Shown: positions 36,392-45,903, numbered from the stretch's first letter. The stretch is DNA of 63,563 bases from an uncultured Methanobrevibacter sp. (GCF_946184425.1 NZ_CAMHFP010000009.1:1-63563); one strand, 5' to 3'. The notes: generated by a model not told the origin, from the letters alone. Numbers and translations are program-made.

Positions 36392-37810
36392 ATGCACTAC
36401 ATTGTCATCGATTTAACACACGGAGGAGTGAAGATTGCAATAAGCCTTGCCAAAAAGGGAAAGGTTGTCCATGCAATCGACTATTACGATACGCTGAATG
36501 TCATAGACACAAAAATGCTTGAGGTTTATGACATCAATCTTATTTCCCTGGAAAATCTTTCAAACTTCAAAGGAAAAGCCTGCGTGATAGCTCCTATACA
36601 CTTTCCACTCACATCAGACGAGATCCAGGAGTACAATCCCGATTTGAACTGCGAATTTTTAACCCATCATGAAGCAGTTGCAAAAATTCTTAAGAATTGG
36701 GGTGAAGACATTCCTAAAATTGAAGTCACAGGGGTGAAAGGAAAGACAAGTTCAGTATTCATGCTGAAAGAGATTTTAATCGATGAAAATCCACTTATAC
36801 TGTCAAGCCTGGGAGCAATACTTTATGACAATAAAAGAGAACTTGTCCTGAAAAAGGACATTTCAATAACCCCTGCAAACATAAAGGAAACAATAGATCT
36901 TGCATATAAAGTTGCAAATCCCGTGTGTCTGATAGCTGAAGGTAAGCTCAAAAGCGAAAACCTCAAAAAATACTCTTCAGCAATTTTTGAAAGCTCTCTG
37001 GGAGTTACTGGAATAGGTGATGTGGGGCTTTTGACAAACATTGCTGAAGACTATCCAATAGCCAAGGCCAAAAGCTCTGCAAGCAGTGCAAAAGCACAGG
37101 TTTTCAGATGCAAGACAGTTGCATGTCAAAAGGAAGCATATGACAAATACTACTCACAAATCAGCCACGAGAGGCTGAATACATTTTCTTTAAATGATTC
37201 CAAGGCAAATCTTTATGCTAAAAGAATCATATATTCCCTTGACAAGACCTCCATCGACATAAGCTATAGTGATGTGAAGACTAATGAAGGCAATGTCTTA
37301 AGTGGAGATATTCAACTCAAATGCTTTGCACCGGGTCCGCACCACGTGTCAAACGTTTTAGGTGTTGTGCTTGCGAGCTTATGTCTTGAAATTCCTCATG
37401 AAAAAATCATAAATGGTCTTGAAAACTACAGGGGAATTGCAGGACGAACAAATATGAAACTAATTGAAAACTCAATCATCATCGAAGAGATTAATCCCGG
37501 AATAAACACACAGGCAATAAAGGAATCAATCAATATGATTACCAATCCCAAAGATTTCTACATCGCCATTGGCGGAGACTACGGAATCACATGCGAAGAG
37601 ATTGACGAGGAAAAACTATCACAGTTTTTAGGCACTGCCGAGTGCAATATCATACTGACCGGAGATGTAGGAAAATCCCTTTCAAAAAGACTGTCTGAAA
37701 ATATACAGTTTATCGAAAATTACAACGACTGCTACGATTTGGCCATAAAAAACAATAAAAACCTTCTTTTTATCTACAGGTCCGATTACAGAAAACTTTC
37801 CCAAAGATAA
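36392..37810 (+). CDS. cfbE: Coenzyme F430 synthetase CfbE
   Basis: 472 residues of the Mur-ligase superfamily. The P-loop is GVKGKTSSVFMLKE (about 113-126). The long N-terminal part (HYIVIDLTHGGVKIAISLAKKG) and the MurF-like C-terminal domain match CfbE, which uses ATP to close the final carbocyclic ring of F430 from seco-F430, the methyl-coenzyme M reductase cofactor. It starts nine bases after the NAD kinase fusion and precedes hemC. Murein-type ligases are an alternative for this superfamily, but neighbourhood and N-terminus favour CfbE. Confidence 0.88.
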   Translation: MHYIVIDLTHGGVKIAISLAKKGKVVHAIDYYDTLNVIDTKMLEVYDINLISLENLSNFKGKACVIAPIHFPLTSDEIQEYNPDLNCEFLTHHEAVAKILKNWGEDIPKIEVTGVKGKTSSVFMLKEILIDENPLILSSLGAILYDNKRELVLKKDISITPANIKETIDLAYKVANPVCLIAEGKLKSENLKKYSSAIFESSLGVTGIGDVGLLTNIAEDYPIAKAKSSASSAKAQVFRCKTVACQKEAYDKYYSQISHERLNTFSLNDSKANLYAKRIIYSLDKTSIDISYSDVKTNEGNVLSGDIQLKCFAPGPHHVSNVLGVVLASLCLEIPHEKIINGLENYRGIAGRTNMKLIENSIIIEEINPGINTQAIKESINMITNPKDFYIAIGGDYGITCEEIDEEKLSQFLGTAECNIILTGDVGKSLSKRLSENIQFIENYNDCYDLAIKNNKNLLFIYRSDYRKLSQR

Positions 37811-37934
37811 TTTTTCCAGTAATTCCAGTAAAAATTGAAACATTTAATTATTATTAGATATAAAAATTAAAAATGTAAAAATTTGTTGAGGTTATCAGCC
37901 ACAGCAATGAAAAAATTTAAAATGGGGATAATAA

Positions 37935-38804
37935 ATGATAGTTGGAACTAGAGGCAGTCAATTGGCTTTGGCGCAAACCAGACAGGTATGTGCAGACTTA
38001 TCAAAGTTAACCAAAGAACCTATTGACGTGGAAATCATAAAAACAAAAGGAGATAAAATCACATCTTCACAATTATACAATATGGATTCAAAAGGTCTTT
38101 TTACCAAAGAATTGGATATTGCACTGCTTGAAGAGGAAGTTGATTTTACTGTCCACAGTTTTAAGGATTTACCTACAGAACTTGATGAAGATTTGGAAAT
38201 TGTAGCCGTTCCAAAACGTGAATCCCCACATGAAGCATTAATTTCTGAAAAAGGCTGGGATGAATTGGAACCAGGTTCAAAACTCGGTACCAGCAGCCTT
38301 AGAAGAGAAGCATTCTGCAACCATTATCACAAGGAATTTGAACTTATGCCAATCAGAGGAAACATTGAAACCAGAATCAACAAGGTGTTTGAAACCGACC
38401 TTGATGCTACCCTAATGGCTGAGGCAGGACTGAAAAGGTTAAACCTGACAAAATACATCAAAACTGTATTTCCGCTTAACTACATCACTCCTCCTGCAGG
38501 ACAGGGAGCTTTGGCAATAATTACCAGAAAAGACTCTGATGTTAAGGACAAGATTTCCAAACTGAATGATTATGTTTCAATGCAGGAAGTGCTTTCAGAA
38601 AAAATGGTGCTTGAAGAGTTAGGCGTTGGATGTCAATGGCCTATCGGAGCGATAGCACGAATGAACGATAAAGAATTTAATATTTATTCAATATTATTAG
38701 CTAAGGATGGCGAAATCCTTAAAGAGCAAAGCGAAAAGGGTTCCATCAAAGATGCTGTTGAACTTGGTAAACGCATCGGAAAACTTTTCGAGGATTATGT
38801 TTAA
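37935..38804 (+). CDS. hemC: Porphobilinogen deaminase (hydroxymethylbilane synthase)
   Basis: 289 residues. Joins four porphobilinogens into hydroxymethylbilane, the common precursor of F430, corrinoids and heme. The N-terminal GTRGSQLALAQT, KTKGDKI, TVHSFKDLPTEL and IRGNIETRI motifs are all present, and C233 in ELGVGCQWPIGA carries the dipyrromethane primer. GGGGAT lies before the ATG. Close behind cfbE, so early and late steps of F430 synthesis are adjacent. Also needed for the corrinoid bound by MtrA. Confidence 0.96.
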   Translation: MIVGTRGSQLALAQTRQVCADLSKLTKEPIDVEIIKTKGDKITSSQLYNMDSKGLFTKELDIALLEEEVDFTVHSFKDLPTELDEDLEIVAVPKRESPHEALISEKGWDELEPGSKLGTSSLRREAFCNHYHKEFELMPIRGNIETRINKVFETDLDATLMAEAGLKRLNLTKYIKTVFPLNYITPPAGQGALAIITRKDSDVKDKISKLNDYVSMQEVLSEKMVLEELGVGCQWPIGAIARMNDKEFNIYSILLAKDGEILKEQSEKGSIKDAVELGKRIGKLFEDYV

Positions 38805-38818
38805 ACGGAGGAATTGAA

Positions 38819-39775
38819 TTGAGAACTGTAAACGTAGGAGTAATTGGAGTCGGAGCAATGGGTGAAAACCATGTTCGTGTATACCATAAAATGGAAGAAG
38901 CAAATTTAATTGCGGTTTCTGATGTTAGCGAAAGAGCACTTAAAAAAATAGAGAAAAAATATGGTGCGAAAGGTTACACCGATTATTGTGAATTACTCTC
39001 AAATCCAGAAATTGAAGTAGTGAGTGTTTGTGTACCAACCACATTCCACCATGCCGTTGTAATGGAAGCAATAAAACACAAGAAACATGTTTTGGTTGAA
39101 AAGCCAATTGCATTTACATTGAGCGAAGCTGAAGAAATGATTGCCGCTGCAAAAGAGGCGGGAGTAACACTTGCAACAGGACATGTGGAAAGATTTAATC
39201 CAGCAGTTCAAAAAGCTAAAGAGCTTATTGATGATGGAGTAATTGGAGACATAGTATCCGCTTTTGCAAAAAGAGTAGGACCATTACCACCAAGAATAAA
39301 GGACGTTGGTGTATCAATCGACTTAGCTATTCACGATTTGGACATTATGAACTATCTTTTTGAAGAGGACATTACCCAAGTTTACGGAACAATGAACAGC
39401 AGCTTTGATGACAGCGAATTTGAAGACCACGCAGAAATCATGGTAAGTTTCGACAACGAATCAACAGGAATCATCGAAGTGAACTGGTTAACCCCATACA
39501 AACGTAGAGAACTGGAACTTACCGGAACAGCAGGAATCATTTCTGTAGACTACATCCAGCAAAGCATAGAAGTTTACGGTAAATTTGCTCAAGATATTGA
39601 AATCAAACATGAAGAACCTCTAAAAGGTGAATTAAAATCATTCCTCAATTCAGTTGTTGAAGAAAAAGAACCTGAGATAACTGGTGAAGATGGACTTAAA
39701 GCTCTTAAAATGGTTATCGCAGCTAACAGATCATCCAAAGAACATAGACCGATTAGCTTAAATGAACTTGAATAG
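38819..39775 (+). CDS. Gfo/Idh/MocA family oxidoreductase
   Basis: 318 residues starting at TTG 38819, with GGAGG seven bases upstream and no in-frame ATG nearby. Rossmann motif GVIGVGAMGENHVRVYHKM at the N-terminus; the family EKP dyad is VEKPIAFTLSEAEEM (about 93-107), with HVERFNPAVQKAKE and the catalytic-type IDLAIHDLDIMNYLF. Likely a NAD(P)-dependent sugar or inositol-type dehydrogenase. It ends against the GfcR-type regulator gene, overlapping its ribosome binding site. Substrate unknown; UDP-sugar oxidation is one possibility. Confidence 0.88.
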   Translation: MRTVNVGVIGVGAMGENHVRVYHKMEEANLIAVSDVSERALKKIEKKYGAKGYTDYCELLSNPEIEVVSVCVPTTFHHAVVMEAIKHKKHVLVEKPIAFTLSEAEEMIAAAKEAGVTLATGHVERFNPAVQKAKELIDDGVIGDIVSAFAKRVGPLPPRIKDVGVSIDLAIHDLDIMNYLFEEDITQVYGTMNSSFDDSEFEDHAEIMVSFDNESTGIIEVNWLTPYKRRELELTGTAGIISVDYIQQSIEVYGKFAQDIEIKHEEPLKGELKSFLNSVVEEKEPEITGEDGLKALKMVIAANRSSKEHRPISLNELE

Positions 39776-39784
39776 GTGAGATAC

Positions 39785-40396
39785 GTGAAACAAAAATTAA
39801 TTCAAAAAGCTCAAGAACTCAGACAGCATGGATTTACTACCGGTGAAATTGCAGATGAACTAAATGTGAGCATGGATACTGCAAGATGGCTGACCCTTCA
39901 AAAGGCGGCTGAAGTAAAAACAGAAGCCCCAACAGACTTTGCAATCAACTGGAAAAGTATTGGAGGAAATGCGGCACGTTTAAGATATGTTTCCAGCGCA
40001 TTAAGTGACATGACATTGACTCATGGTGAAGCTGATGTTATTTGCGGCATTGCAGTGAGTGGAATTCCATTTGCTACAATGATGTCTGACCTATTGGAAG
40101 ATATGACAGGCCTTGACACTTCACTTGCAATCTTCCACCCTCACAAACACAGAAAAGACACAGATGACAGCGATGACGAAGGAACCATAAGTACCAACTT
40201 CGGAACAGTCGAAGGCAAGAAGGTCGTCATTGTCGACGATGTCATCACAAGCGGAAAAACAGCCCGTGAAGTTATCCACACAGTAAAGGATTTAGGTGGA
40301 GAACCTCTCTGTGTAGTCGTTTTAATTGACAAAGCAGGTCTTTCCGAAATCGAAGGAATTCCTGTAGAATCATTAATCAAAGTAAGTAGAATCTAA
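39785..40396 (+). CDS. gfcR: GfcR-type regulator: HTH fused to orotate PRTase-like domain
   Basis: 203 residues from GTG 39785, five bases after GGTGA; a GTG at 39776 overlaps that site and is rejected. An HTH occupies the N-terminus ([24 protein letters not shown]), followed by a phosphoribosyltransferase fold with ISGI-like [15 protein letters not shown] and PRPP loop [16 protein letters not shown] (about 146-161). In haloarchaea GfcR controls sugar catabolism; methanogen members are annotated orotate phosphoribosyltransferase-like and their targets are not known to me. Co-transcription with the Gfo/Idh/MocA oxidoreductase is a lead to its ligand. Confidence 0.85.
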   Translation: MKQKLIQKAQELRQHGFTTGEIADELNVSMDTARWLTLQKAAEVKTEAPTDFAINWKSIGGNAARLRYVSSALSDMTLTHGEADVICGIAVSGIPFATMMSDLLEDMTGLDTSLAIFHPHKHRKDTDDSDDEGTISTNFGTVEGKKVVIVDDVITSGKTAREVIHTVKDLGGEPLCVVVLIDKAGLSEIEGIPVESLIKVSRI

Positions 40397-40465
40397 CCAG
40401 TCTACTTATATTTTTTTAAAATTTTTTTAAAGTAACATAATTTTACCATCAATAAAAGGAATAAT

Positions 40466-42406
40466 ATGGACTTAGCACTACTTGGAAACATGTCAGTAAT
40501 TCTCATTACTGCAGTAATAGTATTACTGATTTTCAACAAACTTAAGCTGCCGACAATGATTGGGCTTTTCATTACGGGAATAGTGATTGGTCATGCAATC
40601 AATGACACAACCCTGATTTCAACCGTTTCCGAACTGGGAGTAATATTCCTGCTTTTTATCATAGGTCTTGAGTTTTCCGCAGAGAAGTTCTCAGCAATAA
40701 GGCATTACGCACTGATTGGAGGTCTCCTTCAGGTATGCCTAACCACAGTTTTGATAACATGTCTGGGACTCATACTGAGATTGCCATTAAACTCAGCACT
40801 ATTTTTCGGATTTCTGGTGGCTTTTTCAAGTACCGCTATCGTGATGAAGATAATGCAGCAAAGGCACATCACCCACTCAGTTCAGGGAAGGGTAACACTA
40901 GGTATTCTGATATTTCAGGACATTGCAGTTATTATCGTGATACTGATAACACCTCTTTTGGGTGGAGAGGAACTTGCCCTAAACAGCCTGCCGTCAGTTG
41001 CGGTTAAAGTAATCGGTCTGATAATACTTCTGTATGTAGGAGCAAAATGGTTCATCCCTCTTGCGCTGAAGGATGCTGCAAAGACAAAAAACAGAGACCT
41101 CTTTCTGCTTTTGACACTTTTCATCTGTATGGGAACAACATTCGGAACCAGCCTTATCGGAATAGGACCTGAACTTGGAGCATTCATTGCAGGACTTCTG
41201 ATTTCAAATACTGACTACTCCCACCAGACTCTCGGATACATTCAGCCGTTCCAGGACGTGTTCATGAGCATATTTTTCATAAGTATCGGGCTTATGGTTA
41301 ACCTGCATCTCTTTTTAGCAAATATAGGCATCATCATAGCCCTTACTGCAGCTATTCTAGTAATTAACTTCGCAGCAACAATGATTACTGGAACAGTCTT
41401 AAAATTGCCTACAAAAGTAATGGTGAGCATTGCATTATTATTAAGTCAAATCGGAGAATTTTCCTTTGTTTTAGCAAGTGAAGGTATGAATTATGGCCTT
41501 ATGACCAATGAGTTTTTCAGCGTATTTCTGGGCGTGAGCATCCTTACCATGTCTGCAACACCATTTCTGGAAAAGCTTACTCCAAAAATCACCGAGCTCT
41601 TTACACGCATCGACTACTTCAGCATTGACGATGAGCTTTTGACACTGCCTGAAGAAATAGAGGACCCGCAGGAAATCAGGGATCATGTTATACTGGTCGG
41701 TCTAGGACGTAACGGAAAGCACATGGCAAGTGCATGCAAGAAGTTCAACATCCCATACCGCATCGTGGATATGAATCCTGTTATCGTTGAAAACCAGCAG
41801 GCATTGGGACTTCCAGTCATATACGGTAAGGCATCAAACGAAAGCGTGCTTAAGGAACTGGGCATTACCTCTGCTTTGTGCATAGTCATATCCGCTTCAA
41901 CTTATGATGAAACCATCAAAACAATCGATGCTGCCCGCAGACTTAATCCCGACATTCATATCATTGTCCGTACAAAGTATCTCAAAAACATTGATGATGT
42001 CATAGAGGCAGGTGCTGATGAGGTAATTCCGAAGGAGTTCGAAACAAGTATCATGATGTTTACAAGAATCATGGATTATTATAACAAGGATGTCGATGAC
42101 ATTACAAATGCTGTTAACGATCTTCGATCTAACAACTATGATGCATTCCGTAACGTAACTTCAGAAGATATATCTACATATCTAAACTACAAATACACAG
42201 ATTTGGAAGTTGACTCTCTGAGAGTATCTGAAGATGTCCATATCGAAGACCTTCCGTTCAAGCAGAACAGTCTTACAGTAACAGGAGTAATTCGAGGAAA
42301 GGACACATTCATAGACGTGACAAAAGGATTCAAATTCCTTGAAGACGACCTTATTGTTTTTGTCGGACACAGGGAAAACATCAACAAGTTCTTTGACTCA
42401 ATCTGA
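40466..42406 (+). CDS. CPA2 cation/proton antiporter with RCK domain (Kef-like)
   Basis: 646 residues. About twelve membrane helices occupy 5-385, including the GLFITGIVIGHAI, FLLFIIGLEFS and GPELGAFIAGLLIS segments typical of CPA2. A TrkA-N (RCK) domain begins near residue 405 with HVILVGLGRNGKHMA and VIYGKASNESVLKELGI, and a TrkA-C domain closes the protein (LTVTGVIRGKDTFIDVTKGFKFLEDDLIVFVG). It exchanges K+ or Na+ for protons, gated by nucleotide. It converges with the methylase-like operon; three bases separate the two stops. Confidence 0.93.
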   Translation: MDLALLGNMSVILITAVIVLLIFNKLKLPTMIGLFITGIVIGHAINDTTLISTVSELGVIFLLFIIGLEFSAEKFSAIRHYALIGGLLQVCLTTVLITCLGLILRLPLNSALFFGFLVAFSSTAIVMKIMQQRHITHSVQGRVTLGILIFQDIAVIIVILITPLLGGEELALNSLPSVAVKVIGLIILLYVGAKWFIPLALKDAAKTKNRDLFLLLTLFICMGTTFGTSLIGIGPELGAFIAGLLISNTDYSHQTLGYIQPFQDVFMSIFFISIGLMVNLHLFLANIGIIIALTAAILVINFAATMITGTVLKLPTKVMVSIALLLSQIGEFSFVLASEGMNYGLMTNEFFSVFLGVSILTMSATPFLEKLTPKITELFTRIDYFSIDDELLTLPEEIEDPQEIRDHVILVGLGRNGKHMASACKKFNIPYRIVDMNPVIVENQQALGLPVIYGKASNESVLKELGITSALCIVISASTYDETIKTIDAARRLNPDIHIIVRTKYLKNIDDVIEAGADEVIPKEFETSIMMFTRIMDYYNKDVDDITNAVNDLRSNNYDAFRNVTSEDISTYLNYKYTDLEVDSLRVSEDVHIEDLPFKQNSLTVTGVIRGKDTFIDVTKGFKFLEDDLIVFVGHRENINKFFDSI

Positions 42407-42409
42407 AAC

Positions 42410-44068
42410 CTAAAAATACATGTCCAATTCATGAAGCAGATTATCTATCTTATCGTTGAGCTTGGCCATCCCATATTCCATGTCTGTCTTGCTCATCTTC
42501 AGGTCTGCAAGCCTTATGAACTCCCCTTCATACGTATCAACATATCTTGAAACCGTCAGGTTGAAGTCTGTTCCCTTAAGTTCATCTAACCTAACCACAT
42601 TCGAGAATTTTTCTATGGTTTTTCGGTTATTAAGAACATCTATAATCTTGGATGTAGTGGCATTGTCCAAAATCAGATTGCGCCTCAAAAGTCCGCCTGT
42701 TGCATTTCTGGAAGGAACCGTTCCATATTCCTTTGAAAGGTCTATAAATACAATATCACCACTTTGTTTGTTTTTCCTGAATACTATAATCACTTCAGGC
42801 CTTACAGACCTTCCAAGCTCTTCGGGAAGTGAAATGATTGCATCTATGTAGTTGTTTTCATAAGTCAGGAACTTTCTCAAAAGGGTCAGTGAATTCTTGA
42901 AAAGGAAGTTCTGTGAAAGGGACACCACCATCACCCCATCCCCATCAAGGGAATTAATCATGTTGATTAAAAACAGAAACTCACTGTCTTTGAGACTTTC
43001 ATATTCACCTGAAAAATGAATCATTTCTCTTTTTTTCAGCTCAACGATGCGGTTTTGCAAAAATTCCAATGCTTCCATTGCTTCCTTGTCATCGCTTATT
43101 CTGTCCATATCAACATTTGAAAGCAGCCTTTCATTACTGACATTTTTAGGTGATGGTGCTTCAAGGCTTTGTTTTCTTCTTTTTGATATTGCTGGAAAGC
43201 GGGTTGGAATCTTCGATACTATTACATCAAATGTCCTGTCCCTCACAGACATTGAGCTGATAGCATCCTCATTGAAGAAAAATATCCGATTTAAATTTAC
43301 TTCATGGATGAAAGCCTTTATAACAGAGTAAAAATAACCTATTCCCCGGCTTTCCTTACCAACAATATTTCCAACATGCATATTTTCCGCAAGATTGAAA
43401 AGAATTGATGAATCCCCCATGAACGGATCATAAACTGATGAAGCAGACGGCAATTGGGATTCGACAATGGAGGTTATGATGTTTGAGATGTATTCCGGAG
43501 TGTTTGGAATATGAATCTGTCTTGAAGATGCAAATGCATCATATACCTGTCTGAATGTGAAACTGTTTTCATCAATGTTCAATTTTGAAATGGTATACAT
43601 GAAATTACTTACAAAGAGATTCAGCTCATCATCTCTGGTCAATGAAAATGATCCATATTGCTTCTGGAGAATTTCAAATATCCTGTTGAAGTATTTTTCA
43701 GACTGATTGCCATCGGAAAATGTAATGTGGTCCTTAAGGATTTTGTAAAATTCAGGTCCCGCAAGGGCTTCAATTATGTTGTTGTCAATATACTGATCCA
43801 TGAATGCAAAATCGGATTCGATGAAATAGCCCATCTCATCCAGGCACATCTTCCGGAGCTCATATACTCTCTCCAAATTGGAATAAACCCGTCTGATGTC
43901 TGTTTCACCTGTTTTTTTAAGCATGAAATTTTTGAGTCTGTCTGACATGAACTTGTATAGAAATCCATATAAAAACAGATAGTTCACGTTTGAAGGCAAA
44001 TTTCCCCTTCTGGATTTCCTCATCATCCCTGAAAGAATAGCTCGATTATTGGATTTTGTTTTAATCAT
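42410..44068 (-). CDS. HsdM-like N6-methylase homolog with degenerate catalytic motif
   Basis: 552 residues. Overall layout is that of a type I modification subunit: a helical N-terminal domain, IPNTPEYISNIITSIVESQL (comparable with the TPxxVxxLM start of the methylase domain), motif I as SVYDPFMGDSSILF (212-224) and a C-terminal part with DAIISLPEELGRSVRPEVIIVFRK as in HsdM. The catalytic NPPF, expected after FDVIV, instead reads SKIPTRF (about 285-291), so the adenine-flipping Asn-Pro-Pro is gone. It overlaps the S-like gene by eight bases. Either an inactive specificity scaffold or a diverged enzyme. No HsdR is nearby. Confidence 0.8.
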   Translation of the reverse strand: MIKTKSNNRAILSGMMRKSRRGNLPSNVNYLFLYGFLYKFMSDRLKNFMLKKTGETDIRRVYSNLERVYELRKMCLDEMGYFIESDFAFMDQYIDNNIIEALAGPEFYKILKDHITFSDGNQSEKYFNRIFEILQKQYGSFSLTRDDELNLFVSNFMYTISKLNIDENSFTFRQVYDAFASSRQIHIPNTPEYISNIITSIVESQLPSASSVYDPFMGDSSILFNLAENMHVGNIVGKESRGIGYFYSVIKAFIHEVNLNRIFFFNEDAISSMSVRDRTFDVIVSKIPTRFPAISKRRKQSLEAPSPKNVSNERLLSNVDMDRISDDKEAMEALEFLQNRIVELKKREMIHFSGEYESLKDSEFLFLINMINSLDGDGVMVVSLSQNFLFKNSLTLLRKFLTYENNYIDAIISLPEELGRSVRPEVIIVFRKNKQSGDIVFIDLSKEYGTVPSRNATGGLLRRNLILDNATTSKIIDVLNNRKTIEKFSNVVRLDELKGTDFNLTVSRYVDTYEGEFIRLADLKMSKTDMEYGMAKLNDKIDNLLHELDMYF

Positions 44069-44627
44069 TTACTTCACGCTCCCAGATTTCATTAAGAACA
44101 CCTTCTTTCAGATTTCTGTCATATTCAAGCATTTCCAAATCCTTGGAAATCTTTTCGTTTATTGTATCCAACAGCTCGGCGCACATGTCCTGTGTTTTTC
44201 TGTCTGGCAATACCAGTTCCAGTTCCTTGATTTGGCCAAGTGAAGTGTGAGGTATTTTTTCTGTACTTCCGAGCTCATACAGCTGTTTTTTTATATGGGC
44301 ATTAGTTAGAAGATGAGCAATGAATGAGGGATTGTGGTTTTCTGTGAGTCTGATGATGGCTATCCTGTCGCTTACGACAAGGTTCTTTTGGCTAACACAA
44401 ACAACATCATAAGGATACGGCATCTTCATCAGAATGTCTCCTGGCCTTGTGAAATAGCGAGGCCGTGGCATTTTTAGCCTCATCTTTTCAAAATCATCCA
44501 GCACCCCATCTTTTTTGATGGATCTCTGGACAACAACATTATATTCCATTTCATTTTCATCCCGATATCTCCTATATGACATTCCGGAGATTACATCCGC
44601 AATGTCTGCGAGTTTTATCCTGTTCAT
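44061..44627 (-). CDS. Half-length type I specificity (HsdS-like) subunit
   Basis: 188 residues, about half of a normal HsdS, with one target-recognition domain. MNRIKLADIADVISGMSYRRY is the usual domain opening, YFTRPGDILMKMPYPYD the typical GDIL segment, and IPHTSLGQIKELELVLPD followed by the helical TQDMCAELLDTINEKISKDLEML the conserved spacer. Half-S proteins can act as dimers recognising a palindrome. GAGG precedes the ATG. It overlaps the HsdM-like gene and follows two small unknown genes, so the four are probably made together. Confidence 0.82.
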   Translation of the reverse strand: MNRIKLADIADVISGMSYRRYRDENEMEYNVVVQRSIKKDGVLDDFEKMRLKMPRPRYFTRPGDILMKMPYPYDVVCVSQKNLVVSDRIAIIRLTENHNPSFIAHLLTNAHIKKQLYELGSTEKIPHTSLGQIKELELVLPDRKTQDMCAELLDTINEKISKDLEMLEYDRNLKEGVLNEIWEREVND

Positions 44628-44665
44628 GTTTTGCCTCTAGTTAGTTATGATTGTAAATATTAAAA

Positions 44666-45058
44666 TCAGGTCCCAAAAACCCTTTCTGGAACCAAAGTTG
44701 CACCAATTGTCTTCGCCCAAAGGGCAATGTGGTGAGGTACGTTATGATATTCTTCGATGTAGGTGAAAAAGGTTTTCCTTTTCCACAACATATACATTGA
44801 CTTGAATAGGGTGAGCTGGTCGAAATAAGCATGCTTGCGGTTGAATGATTTTTTCCACACCAAATGTTCCTGACATCGAAGAAGGTACTTGATGTCCCTT
44901 CTCAATATATCCATTTTCCTGTATTCCTCAGGAAGAGGTGGATTGGAGAGATTGTAATAATCGTTTTGAAACTGTCTGATTTTCTTGTTCAAAAGCAGTT
45001 CCCTATCATAATACGCATTATTCCTGTGCCTTTTTCCTGGTTTGAATCTTCTTTTCAT
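44666..45058 (-). CDS. Basic protein of unknown function in the HsdM/S-like operon
   Basis: 130 residues, strongly basic and aromatic (MKRRFKPGKRHRNNAYYDREL start; KSFNRKHAYFDQL; YMLWKRKTFFTYIEEYHNV). No metal motif, membrane span or known domain is visible; the charge suggests nucleic-acid contact, which is inference. GAGGAT lies before the ATG. It sits 38 bases ahead of the S-like gene and 21 bases after the acidic 120-residue gene. Confidence 0.6.
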   Translation of the reverse strand: MKRRFKPGKRHRNNAYYDRELLLNKKIRQFQNDYYNLSNPPLPEEYRKMDILRRDIKYLLRCQEHLVWKKSFNRKHAYFDQLTLFKSMYMLWKRKTFFTYIEEYHNVPHHIALWAKTIGATLVPERVFGT

Positions 45059-45079
45059 GATATCCTCAAAAAATGGGGT

Positions 45080-45442
45080 TTATTGGTATAAACCTCCAAG
45101 ATCATCATATTCTGCATCCTCTGAAATTTCAGAGGCATCCATTTTCTCAGCAGACACCCCACCGATTACACCCACACTTTGAATATTGGATTTCAAAACG
45201 GCTGTTGAGGTTATGCCTGAGCCCTGAGGTGAGAGAACAAAAAGGTCAAGAAATGTGTCATCCTCTGAGACAATGAATGCAGGTTCGATTGATTCTGCTG
45301 ATTTGGTTTGAACCTTAATCAAAATGTGCTTCGCCTCGTTTTCACCTTCGATTCCGATTTCGCGACGGATATTCTCATCAAGGTTTTTTACTTTTTCAGA
45401 CCAGTTGATTACAATTTGAGAGTTTTTTGCTAATTCATACAT
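45080..45442 (-). CDS. Acidic protein of unknown function, first gene of the HsdM/S-like operon
   Basis: 120 residues from the ATG at 45442; an ATG three codons earlier abuts AGGAT and is less likely. The first half (SQIVINWSEKVKNLDENIRREIGIEGENEAKHILIKVQ) looks helical; the second (FIVSEDDTFLDLFVLSPQGSGITSTAVLKSNI) beta-rich; the end is acidic (EISEDAEYDDLGG). Its charge is opposite to that of the next gene product, so the two might pair. Not a family I recognise. Its promoter lies in the 45443-45903 gap. Confidence 0.6.
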   Translation of the reverse strand: MYELAKNSQIVINWSEKVKNLDENIRREIGIEGENEAKHILIKVQTKSAESIEPAFIVSEDDTFLDLFVLSPQGSGITSTAVLKSNIQSVGVIGGVSAEKMDASEISEDAEYDDLGGLYQ

Positions 45443-45746
45443 AATTATCATATCCTATAATTTTTTTGATGTCCACCTTAAAAGATAAAACATGTGAACA
45501 ATGATGATATCTTTTTTGGAAATATACATAATATTTCCGTGTACTTTTTGGTAAAAGTACACATCCGCACATATACATATGCTCTCATAATATATAAAGT
45601 TATTGTTTTTGTAAAATATTTTTTTTAAAAATACAAAATATTCCTTGTGCAAATAAGAATATATACGATATATTATATAAAATTTATCTTTTTTAAAAAA
45701 GTTCAAAAAAATTATTCAGTGAAAAATCATACAATCATTTAAATGC

Positions 45747-45893
45747 ATGTATAAACAAAATTACATCAAGGAAGTTGAAACAATGTTTTTAAAAATGTCA
45801 GAAATTCTTTTGGTCAAATCAGAAAAACAAAACAGATTATCCAGAAACATTATATACCGGAACTTCCTTGACATTATAAAAATAATTAGTTAA
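45747..45893 (+). other. Leader region with inverted repeat and 48-codon open frame
   Basis: tcaaggaagtt (45766-45776) and aacttccttga (45861-45871) are perfect 11-base inverted copies 84 bases apart, and a TATA-like ttatatacc lies between. The whole interval is also an open frame, ATG 45747 to TAA 45891-45893, ending 10 bases before the YhgE start; its Shine-Dalgarno is weak and composition is ordinary for AT-rich DNA. Best read as a control region, with a leader peptide as the alternative. The rest of 45443-45903 holds nothing convincing. Confidence 0.4.
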
Positions 45894-45903
45894 AGATGAA
45901 AAA

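Noticed and set aside
45455-45706. 83-codon open frame on the minus strand upstream of the HsdM/S-like operon
   Set aside because: Extremely Ile/Tyr/Phe/Lys-rich as expected of translated AT-rich DNA, no ribosome binding site, and it occupies the operon's promoter region.
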